Assembly: GCF_018263925.1 (NCBI RefSeq) | Contig: NZ_JAEVHF010000015.1 | Location: forward strand, 1-64,000 | Direction of reading: 5' to 3' | From: Kistimonas asteriae | GTDB taxonomy: Bacteria; Pseudomonadota; Gammaproteobacteria; Pseudomonadales; Endozoicomonadaceae | Length of the DNA stretch: 64,000 bases | Shown here: piece by piece, positions 1 through 10,663 of the stretch | How the letters are laid out: every line of letters starts with the position of its first letter | Position numbering within the stretch: the stretch's first letter is position 1 | The notes under the pieces: generated by a model | Told to the model about the DNA's origin: nothing | What the model saw: the letters and a program-made list of their open reading frames with translations, nothing else | The model's database searches: none | Program-made: the position numbers and the translations under genes

Positions 1-50
1 AATTCCACAAGGCTCATGCCTTTCTGAAACTGGATTTTGTTCCTGGCCAT
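1..50 (-). CDS. IS1595-family transposase, N-terminal fragment (cut by window edge)
   Basis: The minus strand reads ATG at 48-50 and runs off the left edge. The 16 visible residues, MARNKIQFQKGMSLVE, match the characteristic start of IS1595/ISXO2-type transposases, where a conserved 'QFQ-G-SL-EF' stretch opens the protein. A good ribosome site (TTAGGAGA, 7 bases before the ATG) supports the start. Only the first codons are in view, so intactness cannot be judged. The element's outer end should lie to the right, between this gene and the tRNA; a GGGGACAGTCTGTTAT stretch near 163-178 is a possible terminal repeat, but the partner end is outside the window. Confidence 0.75.
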   Translation of the reverse strand, partial: MARNKIQFQKGMSLVE

Positions 51-423
51 GACACGTCTCCTAACCCAAGGAAAACCAGTGTCGTAAGTTTAGACGGGAG
101 AATGGCTTATGTTAGGTGGTAATCAGGACTGCATATGATGCATATGAATTGCATTGTGATAGGGGACAGTCTGTTATTTTCCTGGGCGGATGGTTGTTCT
201 ATGGGAGAGAGTCAAAGCTTTTTTGAGTATGTCTAGTAGGTTTGGGGGTGTTTGCCTCAGTGGAGGTTTTATGTCCCTCTAAAGTTTATGTTGCAGGTAA
301 CGCTATGAAATTTCTGCAGTATTTTATCTGTTTTTGTCTTCCATAGAGGTTGTCTCCGGAACCCTTCTGATATACAGTACGCCTCGCTTTCGGGGCACAG
401 CCCAAAACGAAAGCAGATCAGCT
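51..423. other. Non-coding stretch between transposase fragment and tRNA-Ser
   Basis: No convincing gene is present. The left part should hold the 5' untranslated region and right end of the IS1595 element. The part nearest the tRNA should hold the tRNA promoter. I see no tRNA remnant or att-site duplication. Confidence 0.5.
350..376 (+). promoter_or_regulatory. Possible tRNA-Ser promoter
   Basis: TTGTCT (350-355) and TATACA (371-376) resemble -35 and -10 hexamers but are 15 bases apart, shorter than ideal. The position about 45 bases before the tRNA is reasonable. Weak evidence. Confidence 0.25.
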
Positions 424-511
424 GGTGAGGTGTCCGAGTGGCTGAAGGAGCACGCCTGGAAAGTGTGTATACGGCAACGTATCGAGGGTTCGAATCCCTC
501 CCTCACCGCCA
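424..511 (+). tRNA. tRNA-Ser (anticodon GGA)
   Basis: An 88-base tRNA with encoded CCA. The acceptor arm is GGTGAGG paired with CCTCACC, with a G discriminator then CCA. The anticodon stem CACGC/GTGTG holds the loop CTGGAAA, giving anticodon GGA, which reads UCC/UCU. A long variable arm (ATACG-GCAA-CGTAT) is diagnostic of a class II tRNA, and the T arm GAGGG-TTCGAAT-CCCTC is intact. Confidence 0.97.
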
Positions 512-519
512 GAATTGAA

Positions 520-553
520 AAACCCGCCACCCAATTGGGTAGCGGGTTTTTTT
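520..553 (+). terminator. Rho-independent terminator of tRNA-Ser
   Basis: AACCCGC (521-527) pairs with GCGGGTT (542-548), with an inner ACCC/GGGT stem, followed by a T-run. It starts about 10 bases after the tRNA CCA end. Confidence 0.9.
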
Positions 554-747
554 CGTTGTACCGTTCAAAATATCTTTGGCCATACATTAGACTCATATCC
601 TGAAGTTTAAACCCAGTCTGGAGGTGTTGTTTTCTCCAGTTGATCCACTCCCCATATTGTTGTGAAAGTCTTTACCGCAGAAGAAGGGCAGGCTTGTGCT
701 TCTTTTGGCTGCAAGCGATGGTCGGGGCACCCTGCCACTGTTTTCGT

Positions 748-1182
748 TTAGCCTAAGGTATGAAAATACCAGTTCACGCCCCAGACGCTTAGAATTGTGA
801 CGATCAAGCCTCCAAAGGTGATCCAGAACTGGCGTGAAAAACCGGCCAGGTCCAACTTCAAGCCAGCTTCAACCAGCTTTATTTCACCTCTGACATCCTT
901 GATTTCACCTCGAACATCTTTTAGCTCCCCCCGGATTTCCTGAATATCCCCTCGAGTTTCCTGAATTTCCTCCTGCATGCTGTGCATGTCTTTTCGGACT
1001 TCCTCTCTTAGCCCCGTGATGGCTGCTTCTGTACGAAACTGCATCTGTAGAAGGGTTTCCTGCATGACCAGCAGGTCTTGTTTGGTCGCGTTGTATTCAG
1101 GGGCAAGGCTTTTGTCGAGCTGATAGGCCAGCTCTTCATCAATGCCGAGGCGCTTGAGTTCATGGAACAGATTCGTTGTCAT
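748..1182 (-). CDS. Coiled-coil protein with C-terminal membrane anchor
   Basis: A 144-residue protein. Residues about 30-110 are strongly predicted coiled coil by eye, with near-perfect seven-residue repeats (IRGELKD-VRGEIKD-VRGEIKL) and many E/K/R residues. A single hydrophobic segment near 117-137 (FWITFGGLIVTILSVWGV) would anchor it in the inner membrane. This layout resembles DUF1640/CCDC90-type coiled-coil membrane proteins, which are mostly of unknown function in bacteria. It is transcribed alone, facing away from the next gene. The repeat units make length variation between strains likely. Function is unknown. Confidence 0.75.
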   Translation of the reverse strand: MTTNLFHELKRLGIDEELAYQLDKSLAPEYNATKQDLLVMQETLLQMQFRTEAAITGLREEVRKDMHSMQEEIQETRGDIQEIRGELKDVRGEIKDVRGEIKLVEAGLKLDLAGFSRQFWITFGGLIVTILSVWGVNWYFHTLG

Positions 1183-1487
1183 AATCCATACCGCACTGTT
1201 GGTTACATTGTACGGATGGCAACAAGCGTAGACCTTTTAGCCGGAATCGCTAATGCGCCTGTTACTAGATGCAGGTCTGCGTGTTGTGCTCCACCTCAGG
1301 TAGTCAGTACTAAAAATAGGCAGCTGCACCTCGCTGAATTTATTGACCTTTCCTTGTCATTTGTCATGAAAAATGCGCTGCTGTTGGCATTAGGATGGCT
1401 GCCGTATTTCCTAACAACCGACCGGGTAGAGTGACGGATGGTGTGTGAGTCACCAGCCTGGGGCAGTCAGATCAGCGAGGAGCAGTA
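1183..1487. other. Divergent intergenic region
   Basis: 305 bases between two divergent genes. It should carry both promoters; I see no convincing operator, RNA or small gene. Confidence 0.5.
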
Positions 1488-1985
1488 ATGGCGATCAAGA
1501 TGAATATGGATGTCATGGAGTTGGTGTTTTACTTCTGGCAGGCCACCAGTGACAGGGATAAGGTCGGGGAAGCATTCATTATGTCCATTGCTGGTCACGA
1601 GGCGATGAAACCTGTCTACTCGGATGTGTTCACTGTAGAGTCCGTCCGCCGCGCCCTGAGTGCCATCAGTAATCGGGAGCGTTTCAGTGCAGACCATCAG
1701 TGTGAATCCCGTTTCTGGAACAACAATATGTGGGCCATGGAAGACATGGGCCTGATGGAAGCCATGATGGCGCCGCTCAAGGTGATGAACCTGAGTGATA
1801 TCCAAGTGGCCGGTGACTATGAAGTGGTTGTTCTCCCTCTGCATATGGACGACTACACCCTTAAGGGCAACACCCTGTACGTTAACTTCTTCCGTCTGCA
1901 GGCAGACATCATGGGCGGCGATGCGCTGAAGATGGATGGCGTAGAATTCAAACAGTGGGTTGAGCGTACGTTGAACGCTGCCTAA
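1488..1985 (+). CDS. Conserved-looking hypothetical protein, cytosolic
   Basis: A 165-residue acidic, methionine-rich protein without signal peptide or membrane segment. The start is supported by GAGGAG seven bases upstream. I do not recognise the family with confidence. The even mix of hydrophobic and acidic residues suggests a small folded cytosolic domain. It is followed by a strong terminator at 2040, so it is a single-gene transcript. Codon use resembles the housekeeping genes in this window, so it is probably a real, resident gene of unknown role. Confidence 0.7.
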   Translation: MAIKMNMDVMELVFYFWQATSDRDKVGEAFIMSIAGHEAMKPVYSDVFTVESVRRALSAISNRERFSADHQCESRFWNNNMWAMEDMGLMEAMMAPLKVMNLSDIQVAGDYEVVVLPLHMDDYTLKGNTLYVNFFRLQADIMGGDALKMDGVEFKQWVERTLNAA

Positions 1986-2039
1986 TGATTCAATAGTGTC
2001 ATGGGCCAGGTACCTTTGACGTATTGGGTATGACATCAG

Positions 2040-2066
2040 TAAAGGAGCTTCTTGAGCTCCTTTTTA
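2040..2066 (+). terminator. Rho-independent terminator
   Basis: AAGGAGCT-TCTTG-AGCTCCTT followed by TTT, about 55 bases after the stop of the hypothetical gene ending at 1985. Confidence 0.9.
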
Positions 2067-2235
2067 TATTCCTCTCGAATCGCTCAAAGTCTGTCGGTTT
2101 GCCCCTCAATAACAGTCATGGCGTAAAGAAATTCATGTAATGATGCTTTATTGACTACTTTTATAAGCCCGTGTTGTCACCATCATCTGCAGGCAGTGAT
2201 CAGGCACGATGCCTTTTATGTCTGTTGAAATGTGA

Positions 2236-2263
2236 TGCTGTTATAAAAACGTGCTGTTATAAA
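2236..2263 (+). repeat. 12-bp direct repeat upstream of secreted-protein gene
   Basis: TGCTGTTATAAA occurs at 2236-2247 and again at 2252-2263, a 16-base period, just before the start codon at 2276. It could be a regulator site or a local duplication; it also overlaps the ribosome site. Confidence 0.5.
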
Positions 2264-2275
2264 GGATTCAGGTCG

Positions 2276-2713
2276 ATGAAGTGGTCTTCCTTATTATCGC
2301 AATGTGCACCCTTGCTGGCTTTTCATGCTGTTGCGTTGTTTGCTGTGCAGCCGTCAGCACCGCCCTATTATGATCTGCCGCCGAGCTATGAAGAGGCCAC
2401 GACGTATACGCTCTACCTTAAGGCGGGAGAAGAGAAACAGTTCGATATCAGTGAGCTGTTACGGCTCGCCAATCAGGGCTACACAACCGTGAAAATCAAG
2501 GTGCAAGGTCATCATGCCGGAACGGGTTGGACGTCTCCTGGTTATTCGTCAGGCTATGGGTCGGCGAGGCTGCCGCATTGTCGGTTGCTGAAGCAGGACA
2601 GTTATTATTACCGCGTACTGCTGGATAATACGATATATGAATCCAATCTCAGTTATGACGATGCCATATTACTGATTGGTAAGTTGGTATCTCTGAATAG
2701 CTGTACGTTTTGA
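2276..2713 (+). CDS. Small secreted hypothetical protein with PPxY motifs
   Basis: The preferred start is the ATG at 2276, preceded by AAAGGA. It gives 145 residues with a hydrophobic N-terminus (about 1-24) that looks like a signal peptide. The mature N-terminus carries two PPxY motifs close together (PPYY at 29-32, PPSY at 35-38). The rest contains two Cys and many Tyr/Gly residues (for example GYSSGYGSARLPHC), fitting a disulfide-bonded exported domain. It has no recognisable family. It stands alone, with no operon partner closer than 270 bases. An upstream start would add about 35 residues but destroy the signal peptide. Confidence 0.6.
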   Translation: MKWSSLLSQCAPLLAFHAVALFAVQPSAPPYYDLPPSYEEATTYTLYLKAGEEKQFDISELLRLANQGYTTVKIKVQGHHAGTGWTSPGYSSGYGSARLPHCRLLKQDSYYYRVLLDNTIYESNLSYDDAILLIGKLVSLNSCTF

Positions 2714-2984
2714 TGTGGTAGTCATGTTTATTAATCGCTGAACGCTTTCGGGGCTTGATGCTGAACCTATCTAACGAATGACAATTTCATCGGTAAATCA
2801 TAGAAGCCTGGAAATTGCAGGCTGACTTTTTTGAGTGGTAAAACTCAGTAAATATGATTGATTTGGAGCGATGGTGCGTTAACTATTACAGGTAGTGCTT
2901 CGCGTACTGGTGGGATAAAGGCGCGTTTTCCTGCAGCAGGGTGCAATGACTGAAGCGGATCATTCAGTAAGGGGGCGGAGGGAT

Positions 2985-3878
2985 ATGAATAATAAAATGG
3001 TCATTTGTTCGCTACTCTACCTGATAGCTTCTGCGCCTTGCGTTGCAGAAATAAGGCTGGGGAGTGGTGAAAGTGCAATTGATATTAATATTGATGATCT
3101 TTCCAGTGGGCAAAAGTTGGATTATACCGATTCAACGGTCAGTCTCTGTTCAAGCACTAAAGCAACCGTATCCATGGCATTCACTGATAACCCGCAGACC
3201 AGTGGTGATTTTACAGTGTTACCGATTGGCGGTAGTGCCAATGGTCAGGATTACACACTGAAACTGCAGCCCAAAGGCGGTGCAGAGGTTGACCCGGTTG
3301 TTAAACAGGCAGCCTATTCAATCTCTTTTAACTCAGGCTGTCATGCAGCCGTGCACGATACAAAACTTCACCTGAACTTTAAAAATCTGGGAGTCTTGGC
3401 AGCCGGTCATTATGAAAGCCTATTGCGGGTGACCGTTGCAGGGCAGGCTGAAACGATTGATATCCCTGTCAGAATCCGGAATGGCGATCGTGTTCAGATT
3501 AAAAACCTGGAAGATCTGATGTTGAGCGACGCGGGTACGGAGTGGGTGGCATCGAACAGCAATGTCTGTGTCTACAGTAGTACCGGCAGCTACGCGTTGG
3601 AAGCTCGCTCCAGCAACAGGGGGCGCCTGTCTCCCGCTCCGCCGGATAAGGGCTACTACAAGATCTTCTGGAAAGCAGGCTCAGGCAGTCGACAGGAAAT
3701 GACGGATCAACTGACCTCTGACAGCGGTGAGCTTCAGGGACTGGCGGCAAGTGTGAAGCTGGATTGCACGGCGAGTGATAAGGCGGAAGTCAGCATATCC
3801 ATGACAAACAGCGAAGTGAACAGTTTATCGCCAGGCGTTTACCAGGATACGGTGACTTTGACGGTCAAGGCGATATAA
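2985..3878 (+). CDS. Secreted protein, spore-coat-U / fimbrial-subunit-like
   Basis: The start at 2985 follows GGGCGGAGGG and gives 297 residues with a clear signal peptide ending near APCVAE. Two similar halves, each Cys-containing and beta-rich, end in phrases typical of chaperone-usher-like or spore-coat-protein-U domains: LAAGHYESLLRVTV in the first half and LSPGVYQDTVTLTVKAI at the C-terminus. No usher or chaperone gene is adjacent. The likely site is the periplasm or cell surface. The family call is by motif only; a two-domain surface protein is the safe statement. Confidence 0.6.
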   Translation: MNNKMVICSLLYLIASAPCVAEIRLGSGESAIDINIDDLSSGQKLDYTDSTVSLCSSTKATVSMAFTDNPQTSGDFTVLPIGGSANGQDYTLKLQPKGGAEVDPVVKQAAYSISFNSGCHAAVHDTKLHLNFKNLGVLAAGHYESLLRVTVAGQAETIDIPVRIRNGDRVQIKNLEDLMLSDAGTEWVASNSNVCVYSSTGSYALEARSSNRGRLSPAPPDKGYYKIFWKAGSGSRQEMTDQLTSDSGELQGLAASVKLDCTASDKAEVSISMTNSEVNSLSPGVYQDTVTLTVKAI

Positions 3879-3982
3879 CAACTTCACCGATCGTCCGATG
3901 GCTCATCTGAGGGAAAGGTCGACTTGTACTGCCGACGCTTCCTGATTGTCTGGTGATTCCCCCCCAAAAAGTGATTTTCGGT

Positions 3983-5182
3983 CTACCCTGGCGCACCATC
4001 TACCCGAGGTTTACTCAGCATCGGCAGGTAAACAATAAAGAAAATGCCGTAGGCGCTGACCCACAAAGCGATGCTGCTTAACCAGGCGTGTACGGTTCCG
4101 GTGGTCAGAAGGCCTGCTGACAGCCGTATAATCGCCGACATCAGTATCAGGAAAAAAGCCAGGGCCATGGCTTTTCCGGTCACTAAGGGGCGCCCGGTAT
4201 GCCCCAGTGAGACCCGGGCCATCATCGCCAGAATCAAGCCGCCGATACCGCCCAGCGTCAGGGCATGGATCATCGAGGTGGCAGGGACGGGAAGACCGGC
4301 ATAGTGCATGACGGTCAACAACAGGCCCAGAAGGATAAAGGCATAGGCGCCATGCAGTGACCAGAGTAACGGTGTACCCAGTGTCAGCAGGCTGCGCCAG
4401 CTCAGGAAGCGAATCAGGTTGGCGGTCAATGCAATGGCGGCACAGAGAGCAACCAGCCACGGGAGCCATCCCGAAAGTCCTGATACAACCAGCAACGCCA
4501 TGATGATCAGGGGGATGATGGCGCAGGCTTCCACCCATTGGCGTTTTTCCGCTTGCAGGGTACCGGTTCCCTTGGCCGTGAAAAAGGGAATCACCCGGCC
4601 GCCGAGTACGACCATCAGCAGAGTGATCAGGTAGACACCGCTGTAGGCGCCGCCAGTGACATGGCTGTAATCACCACTCATCTGGCCGTAATACATCCGG
4701 GCGCTGGCCAGCGACATCAGCAGCAGTACCGGGGTAAACACCAGGTTGCGCCACATTTTCACCCGAATGACGTAGCGGGCCATGATAAAGGCGGTGACTA
4801 GCGGGAATGCGCAGTCAACCAGTGCGATCATGAGCGGTGGCACATTGCCCGGCGTCACCAGCAGCAGGCGCCCCGCCAGCCAGAGCAGTACCAGCGCTGC
4901 CAGCGGCATCCCTTTGAGGCCGGGAATCCCGGTCCAGGTCTGCACGGCTGTCAGCAGGAATCCGGCGATAATGGCGGAACTGAAACCGAAGACCATTTCA
5001 TGCATATGCCACCAGAGCATACCCCCGTAGGGCGACAGGTCAGTACCGTTCAGAAGGTAGAACCCCCAGGGAACCAGGCAGGCAATGCTGAACAGCGCAC
5101 CGGCCAGGAAAAAGGGCCGGAACCCCAGGCGAAGCAGGGGATGCAAACGTGCTGCCTGTTGACGGTCAATAATCTGGTGCAT
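3983..5182 (-). CDS. nnrS: NnrS family heme-copper membrane protein
   Basis: A 399-residue polytopic protein with about 12 hydrophobic segments and the NnrS N-terminal signature 'HPLLRLGFRPFFLAGALFS', followed by a His pair (WWHMHEMVFGF) likely to bind heme. NnrS proteins are inner-membrane proteins linked to denitrification and nitric-oxide stress; their exact chemistry is unsettled. It lies next to nirS on the same strand but behind the nirS terminator, and has its own DNR/FNR-like box at 5267, so it is expected to be induced together with nitrite reductase. Confidence 0.9.
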   Translation of the reverse strand: MHQIIDRQQAARLHPLLRLGFRPFFLAGALFSIACLVPWGFYLLNGTDLSPYGGMLWWHMHEMVFGFSSAIIAGFLLTAVQTWTGIPGLKGMPLAALVLLWLAGRLLLVTPGNVPPLMIALVDCAFPLVTAFIMARYVIRVKMWRNLVFTPVLLLMSLASARMYYGQMSGDYSHVTGGAYSGVYLITLLMVVLGGRVIPFFTAKGTGTLQAEKRQWVEACAIIPLIIMALLVVSGLSGWLPWLVALCAAIALTANLIRFLSWRSLLTLGTPLLWSLHGAYAFILLGLLLTVMHYAGLPVPATSMIHALTLGGIGGLILAMMARVSLGHTGRPLVTGKAMALAFFLILMSAIIRLSAGLLTTGTVHAWLSSIALWVSAYGIFFIVYLPMLSKPRVDGAPG

Positions 5183-5266
5183 GCGATGAGTCCGCCCTGT
5201 TGTCTGAGACCTGCTCTTATCTAAACCGTGAATCAGGCTCTCTGCAATCGGTTGTGAAACAGAAAC

Positions 5267-5280
5267 CTGACGATAATCAA
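5267..5280 (-). promoter_or_regulatory. DNR/FNR-type box for nnrS
   Basis: On the minus strand TTGAT-TATC-GTCAG, nine of ten matches to TTGAT-N4-ATCAA-like sites and nearly identical to the norC box. The centre is about 41 bases before a transcription start near 5232, 50 bases upstream of the nnrS start codon. Confidence 0.65.
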
Positions 5281-5286
5281 GTCGAA

Positions 5287-5315
5287 CAAAAACGGCGCCT
5301 GTAAAGGCGCCGTTA
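5287..5315 (-). terminator. Terminator of nirS transcript
   Basis: AACGGCGCC-TTTACA-GGCGCCGTT then TTTT on the minus strand, 24 bases after the nirS stop. Confidence 0.9.
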
Positions 5316-5338
5316 TCAGGGATCAGGTGATCCGTGGG

Positions 5339-7063
<1,725 letters not shown>

Positions 7064-7122
7064 TTATCGGACAACCCTGTCCTTTTCGGGCGCCATCAAG
7101 GCGTCACTGGAGTAGCGTTTTT

Positions 7123-7422
7123 TTATTTGAGGGATGCGTAGTAGCTGGCCAGGTTGTCGATGTCCTGGTCACTGAGTGATTTTGAAATGCCTGCCATCAT
7201 CGGGTCACTGCGCTTGCCGCTGCGAAACAGCTTCAGCTGGTTTTTCAGGTAGCCCACTTTCTGGCCCGCCAGGTTGGGCCAGAGGTCATTGCCGCTGATG
7301 CCGGCAGAACCGTGACAGCCGGCGCAGAGGCCGGATTTGGCTTTACCGGCTGCGATATCCCCCCCGTTGGCGGACGCGGCAAACAGCAGAACCATGGATG
7401 CCAGGACTGTTTTCATGAGCAT
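7123..7422 (-). CDS. Class I cytochrome c (c553/c4-like), likely NirS electron donor
   Basis: A 99-residue exported protein: signal peptide about 1-20, then one heme site CAGCH, a downstream P-N-L-A-G motif and a Met ligand in 'DPMMAGIS'. It looks like a single-domain cytochrome c553 or half of a cytochrome c4. It is first in the transcript, directly before nirS, whereas in Pseudomonas the donor nirM follows nirS. I infer that it donates electrons to NirS. The sequence differs from the c551 NirM type, so I do not use that name. Confidence 0.85.
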   Translation of the reverse strand: MLMKTVLASMVLLFAASANGGDIAAGKAKSGLCAGCHGSAGISGNDLWPNLAGQKVGYLKNQLKLFRSGKRSDPMMAGISKSLSDQDIDNLASYYASLK

Positions 7423-7480
7423 GGTGCTTTCTCCCCATCATCATCCTGATGTCGTTTATTTATCGTTGTTAGTGGTGAAG

Positions 7481-7486
7481 AGTGTA
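7481..7486 (-). promoter_or_regulatory. -10 hexamer of cytochrome c / nirS promoter
   Basis: TACACT on the minus strand, centred 32 bases from the DNR box centre at 7515.5. This is the spacing of a class II activator-dependent promoter. Confidence 0.5.
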
Positions 7487-7508
7487 AGAAAAGGCGCTGC
7501 ACAGGGGC

Positions 7509-7522
7509 TTGACCAGAATCAA
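7509..7522. promoter_or_regulatory. DNR/FNR-type box between nirS and nirQ units
   Basis: TTGAC-CAGA-ATCAA lies in the 170-base divergent region. On the minus side it is ideally placed at -41.5 for the cytochrome/nirS transcript. It could also serve nirQ, whose start codon is 78 bases from the box centre. Confidence 0.8.
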
Positions 7523-7592
7523 GAATGGGTAATAGTGGGGTTGTCGCGGGTTCGAAAGGCTGATTTCCTGTTGCAAACAACGGGGGCTCGCC

Positions 7593-8390
7593 ATGAATCA
7601 CATTGTTACCGGCAGTGATATGCCGTTTTACCAGCCGCAGGGCAATGAAACCGCATTATTTGAACATGCCGCCAGCCATCGGTTGCCGGTATTGATCAAG
7701 GGGCCGACGGGTTGTGGTAAAACCCGTTTTGTCGAATATATGGCCAGAAAACTCGATCGGCCGCTTTATACCGTCGCCTGTCATGATGATCTTACCGCTG
7801 CTGACCTGGTAGGGCGTCACCTGGTCGGAGCAGAGGGCACCTGGTGGCAGGATGGCCCGTTGACCCGGGCGGTGCGTGAAGGGGCCATCTGCTACCTGGA
7901 TGAGGTCGTAGAAGCCAGAAAAGATACGACAGTCGTCCTTCATCCGCTGGCGGATGACCGTCGTATTCTGCCCATCGAACGCACCGGCGAGCTGCTGGAG
8001 GCAGCGCCCGGTTTTATGCTGGTGGTTTCCTACAATCCGGGCTATCAGAACCTGTTGAAAGGTATGAAGCCCAGCACCCGGCAACGTTTTGTCGCCATGC
8101 GGTTTGATTATCCGATGCCTGAGCAGGAGGCGCGTATTGTTGCCAGGGAGGCGGATATTGCTCCTGAGCAGGCTGAACAGCTGGTAGCACTGGGTAACGC
8201 CCTGCGACGACTGGAGCACCATGATGTGGAAGAGGCGGCATCGACCCGGTTGCTGATTTATGCTGCCCGGCTGATGGTCAGTGGGGTAACGCCCCTGGAA
8301 GCGTGTGAGGCCTGCCTGGTGGAACCGCTCAGTGATGATACGGAAACCGTCAGTGCCCTGATGGAGGTAGTGCGAGCGTATTTCGGGTAA
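7593..8390 (+). CDS. nirQ: NirQ/NorQ AAA+ ATPase (CbbQ family)
   Basis: A 265-residue MoxR/CbbQ-class AAA+ ATPase. Walker A is GPTGCGKT at 37-44, Walker B is ICYLDEV near 100, and sensor-type arginines lie in KPSTRQRF. NirQ/NorQ proteins work with the von Willebrand-domain partner NorD to insert the non-heme iron of NorB and activate nitric oxide reductase. Here it is divergent from nirS, as in Pseudomonas, while its partner norD is 19 kb away behind norB. It probably uses the DNR box at 7509. Confidence 0.93.
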   Translation: MNHIVTGSDMPFYQPQGNETALFEHAASHRLPVLIKGPTGCGKTRFVEYMARKLDRPLYTVACHDDLTAADLVGRHLVGAEGTWWQDGPLTRAVREGAICYLDEVVEARKDTTVVLHPLADDRRILPIERTGELLEAAPGFMLVVSYNPGYQNLLKGMKPSTRQRFVAMRFDYPMPEQEARIVAREADIAPEQAEQLVALGNALRRLEHHDVEEAASTRLLIYAARLMVSGVTPLEACEACLVEPLSDDTETVSALMEVVRAYFG

Positions 8391-8434
8391 GTGCGTATAT
8401 GTTTCCTAAATAATAAGTATTTATTTTGTAAGCG

Positions 8435-8448
8435 TTGATTGTAATCAA
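8435..8448 (+). promoter_or_regulatory. DNR/FNR-type box for the nos operon
   Basis: TTGAT-TGTA-ATCAA, a perfect palindromic consensus. It is centred at 8441.5, placing a class II start near 8483, just before nosR. Confidence 0.9.
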
Positions 8449-8493
8449 GTTGTTTCTTTCGTCCCTGCGACAAAATGTCGCACACAGGAAAGT

Positions 8494-10653
8494 GTGGGGG
8501 CGGAGATGCAGAGGTTTCGGTGTTGTATCCAGGATATACGGGCAGCTGCCTCGACCGCTTGTCGGTCAGGGTGGCTGTTTCTGTTGCTGATCCTGTCTCT
8601 TCCAGCTTGGTCCGGTACCGTTGAGGATGCCTTGGGTCAGGCGTTTCCCGGCGCTACGATGACCTCGGTGACCGATCCATTACCGCTATGGCAGGTTCAG
8701 GGCCCGGGAGAAACCCGGGTCTGGGCGTTTGAAACTGACCGAATTGTCGATATCCCCGCCTATTCCGGAAAACCGGTCAATATGCTGGTGGCGCTGGATG
8801 AGAACGGAAAGATTCTTCTCTCTGAGGTGCTCGAGCACCATGAGCCGATTCTCCTGGTCGGTATTCCGGAACAGTCACTGTTTGATTTTGCGGCGAAGTA
8901 TATCGGTTTAAACGTCAGTGATCGGGTACGGGTTGGTGCCGGCAACCAGCAGGATGTCATCAGTGTTGACGCCATTACCGGCGCCACCGTGACGGTGATG
9001 GTGGTCAATGAAACAGTGATGCGGGCTTCCGCTACCGTGGCAGCTGCGCTGGGAATCGCCGGTCTGGATGGCCATGAAACCCTGCCTGCTGCGATTAAAA
9101 TGGAGCAGTTTGCCCCGGCTGACTGGACGACACTGACCGGTGACGGTTCTATTCGGCGTCTTCATTTGTCCCGTTCAGATATCGACAGCGCCTTTGTTGG
9201 CACCATTGGCGAAGGGGTGGATGAAGCGGCTGAGTCCGAGGCTTCGGATACCTTTATTGATCTCTATTACGCTCCGCTGAATGTCCCGACGATTGGCCGT
9301 AACCTGCTGGGTGACAGTGAGTATCAGTGGTTGATGGAAGAGCTGGCGCCCGGTGACCAGGCCTTTTCCGTCATGGCGAACGGTCTCTACTCCTTCAAGG
9401 GAAATGGTTATGTCCGGGGCGGTATCTTTGACCGGGTACAGCTGCAGCAGAATAACCAGACCTTCAGTTTCCGGGATATGGATTACTACCGCCTCAGTGA
9501 CATTTATATTGGCGGTTTCCCCGGTTTTAGTGAAATGGCAATTTTCATTGCCCGTGCGAAATTTGCCTTTGATCCGGGCAGTCCGTGGCAGCTGGAATTG
9601 CTGGTGCGTCGTCAGGTGGGACCCGTTAAGAGCATCTTTGCCAGTTTCTATGGTGACTACCTGATACCAGAGTCGTATGTCGACAGGCCGGAACCCCCGG
9701 TTCTGGCTGAACTGGAACCACTCTGGGTCTCTATCTGGAAACAGCGGAGTTTCCAGATTGTCGTGCTTTGCCTGGGGTTGGGCTTACTGACCGTGATTAT
9801 CTTCCTGCAGGATGTCCTGGTGCGTCATCCCCGGCTCCTGCATCGCATCCGTACCGGCTTTTTAATCTACACCGTCGTCTTTATCGGGTGGTATGCCCTG
9901 GGGCAGCTGTCGATTGTCAATGTCTTCACCTTTGTTCATGCCCTGATGGGCGGATTTACATGGGATGTGTTCCTGCTGGATCCCATGCTGTTCATCCTCT
10001 GGGGCTTTGTCGCTATGACCCTGCTGTTATGGGGGCGGGGGATTTTCTGCGGATGGCTCTGTCCGTTCGGTGCACTGCAGGAATTGATCAATGAACTGGC
10101 GCGCAAGTTCAAGGTTCGCCAGTATGAACTGCCCTGGGCGGTGCATGAACGGCTCTGGGCGATCAAGTACATGATTCTGCTGGTGCTGTTCGCCATCTCG
10201 CTCGAATCGCTGGGCACCGCCGAACGTTATGCCGAGATCGAACCCTTCAAGACGGCGATTACCCTGAAGTTCCAGCGGGAGTGGGGCTTTGTATTCTATG
10301 CCGGTTTCCTGCTTTTCATTTCCCTGTTTACCCGCAAGGTTTACTGCCGTTACCTCTGCCCGCTGGGCGCTGCACTGGCCATTCCGGCCCGGTTGCGGCT
10401 GTTCGACTGGCTCAAGCGCCGCCCCGAGTGTGGCCAGCCCTGCCGGGTTTGCGCCAACGAGTGTGAGATTCAGGCGATTCAGCCGGACGGGGTGATCAAT
10501 GCCAATGAATGCCACCACTGCCTGGATTGCCAGATGACGTACCACGACAGCGGCAAATGTCCGCCGCTCGTGCTGAAAGCGAAAAAACAGGCGAAACACC
10601 AACGACATCGGACGTCTGAAAAAACGATTCCTTTGAAAAACGCAGGACCGTGA
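8494..10653 (+). CDS. nosR: NosR, nitrous oxide reductase expression regulator / electron donor
   Basis: About 719 residues. After a signal-like N-terminus it has a periplasmic FMN-binding domain with the flavin-attachment motif [10 protein letters not shown], then polytopic membrane segments (about 420-620). Two CxxxCP motifs ([26 protein letters not shown]) and a cytoplasmic ferredoxin region ([21 protein letters not shown]) follow. NosR feeds electrons to and is required for NosZ. It is first in nosRZDFYL. Two starts are possible: GTG 8494 with AGGAA close by, or ATG 8506 after a GGGGGCGGAG stretch; both fit a transcript starting near 8483. Confidence 0.96.
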   Translation: MGAEMQRFRCCIQDIRAAASTACRSGWLFLLLILSLPAWSGTVEDALGQAFPGATMTSVTDPLPLWQVQGPGETRVWAFETDRIVDIPAYSGKPVNMLVALDENGKILLSEVLEHHEPILLVGIPEQSLFDFAAKYIGLNVSDRVRVGAGNQQDVISVDAITGATVTVMVVNETVMRASATVAAALGIAGLDGHETLPAAIKMEQFAPADWTTLTGDGSIRRLHLSRSDIDSAFVGTIGEGVDEAAESEASDTFIDLYYAPLNVPTIGRNLLGDSEYQWLMEELAPGDQAFSVMANGLYSFKGNGYVRGGIFDRVQLQQNNQTFSFRDMDYYRLSDIYIGGFPGFSEMAIFIARAKFAFDPGSPWQLELLVRRQVGPVKSIFASFYGDYLIPESYVDRPEPPVLAELEPLWVSIWKQRSFQIVVLCLGLGLLTVIIFLQDVLVRHPRLLHRIRTGFLIYTVVFIGWYALGQLSIVNVFTFVHALMGGFTWDVFLLDPMLFILWGFVAMTLLLWGRGIFCGWLCPFGALQELINELARKFKVRQYELPWAVHERLWAIKYMILLVLFAISLESLGTAERYAEIEPFKTAITLKFQREWGFVFYAGFLLFISLFTRKVYCRYLCPLGAALAIPARLRLFDWLKRRPECGQPCRVCANECEIQAIQPDGVINANECHHCLDCQMTYHDSGKCPPLVLKAKKQAKHQRHRTSEKTIPLKNAGP

Positions 10654-10663
10654 GGAGAGAATA

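Noticed and set aside
334..603. Open frames on both strands across the tRNA-Ser
   Set aside because: They read through the tRNA and its terminator and have no ribosome site; chance frames.
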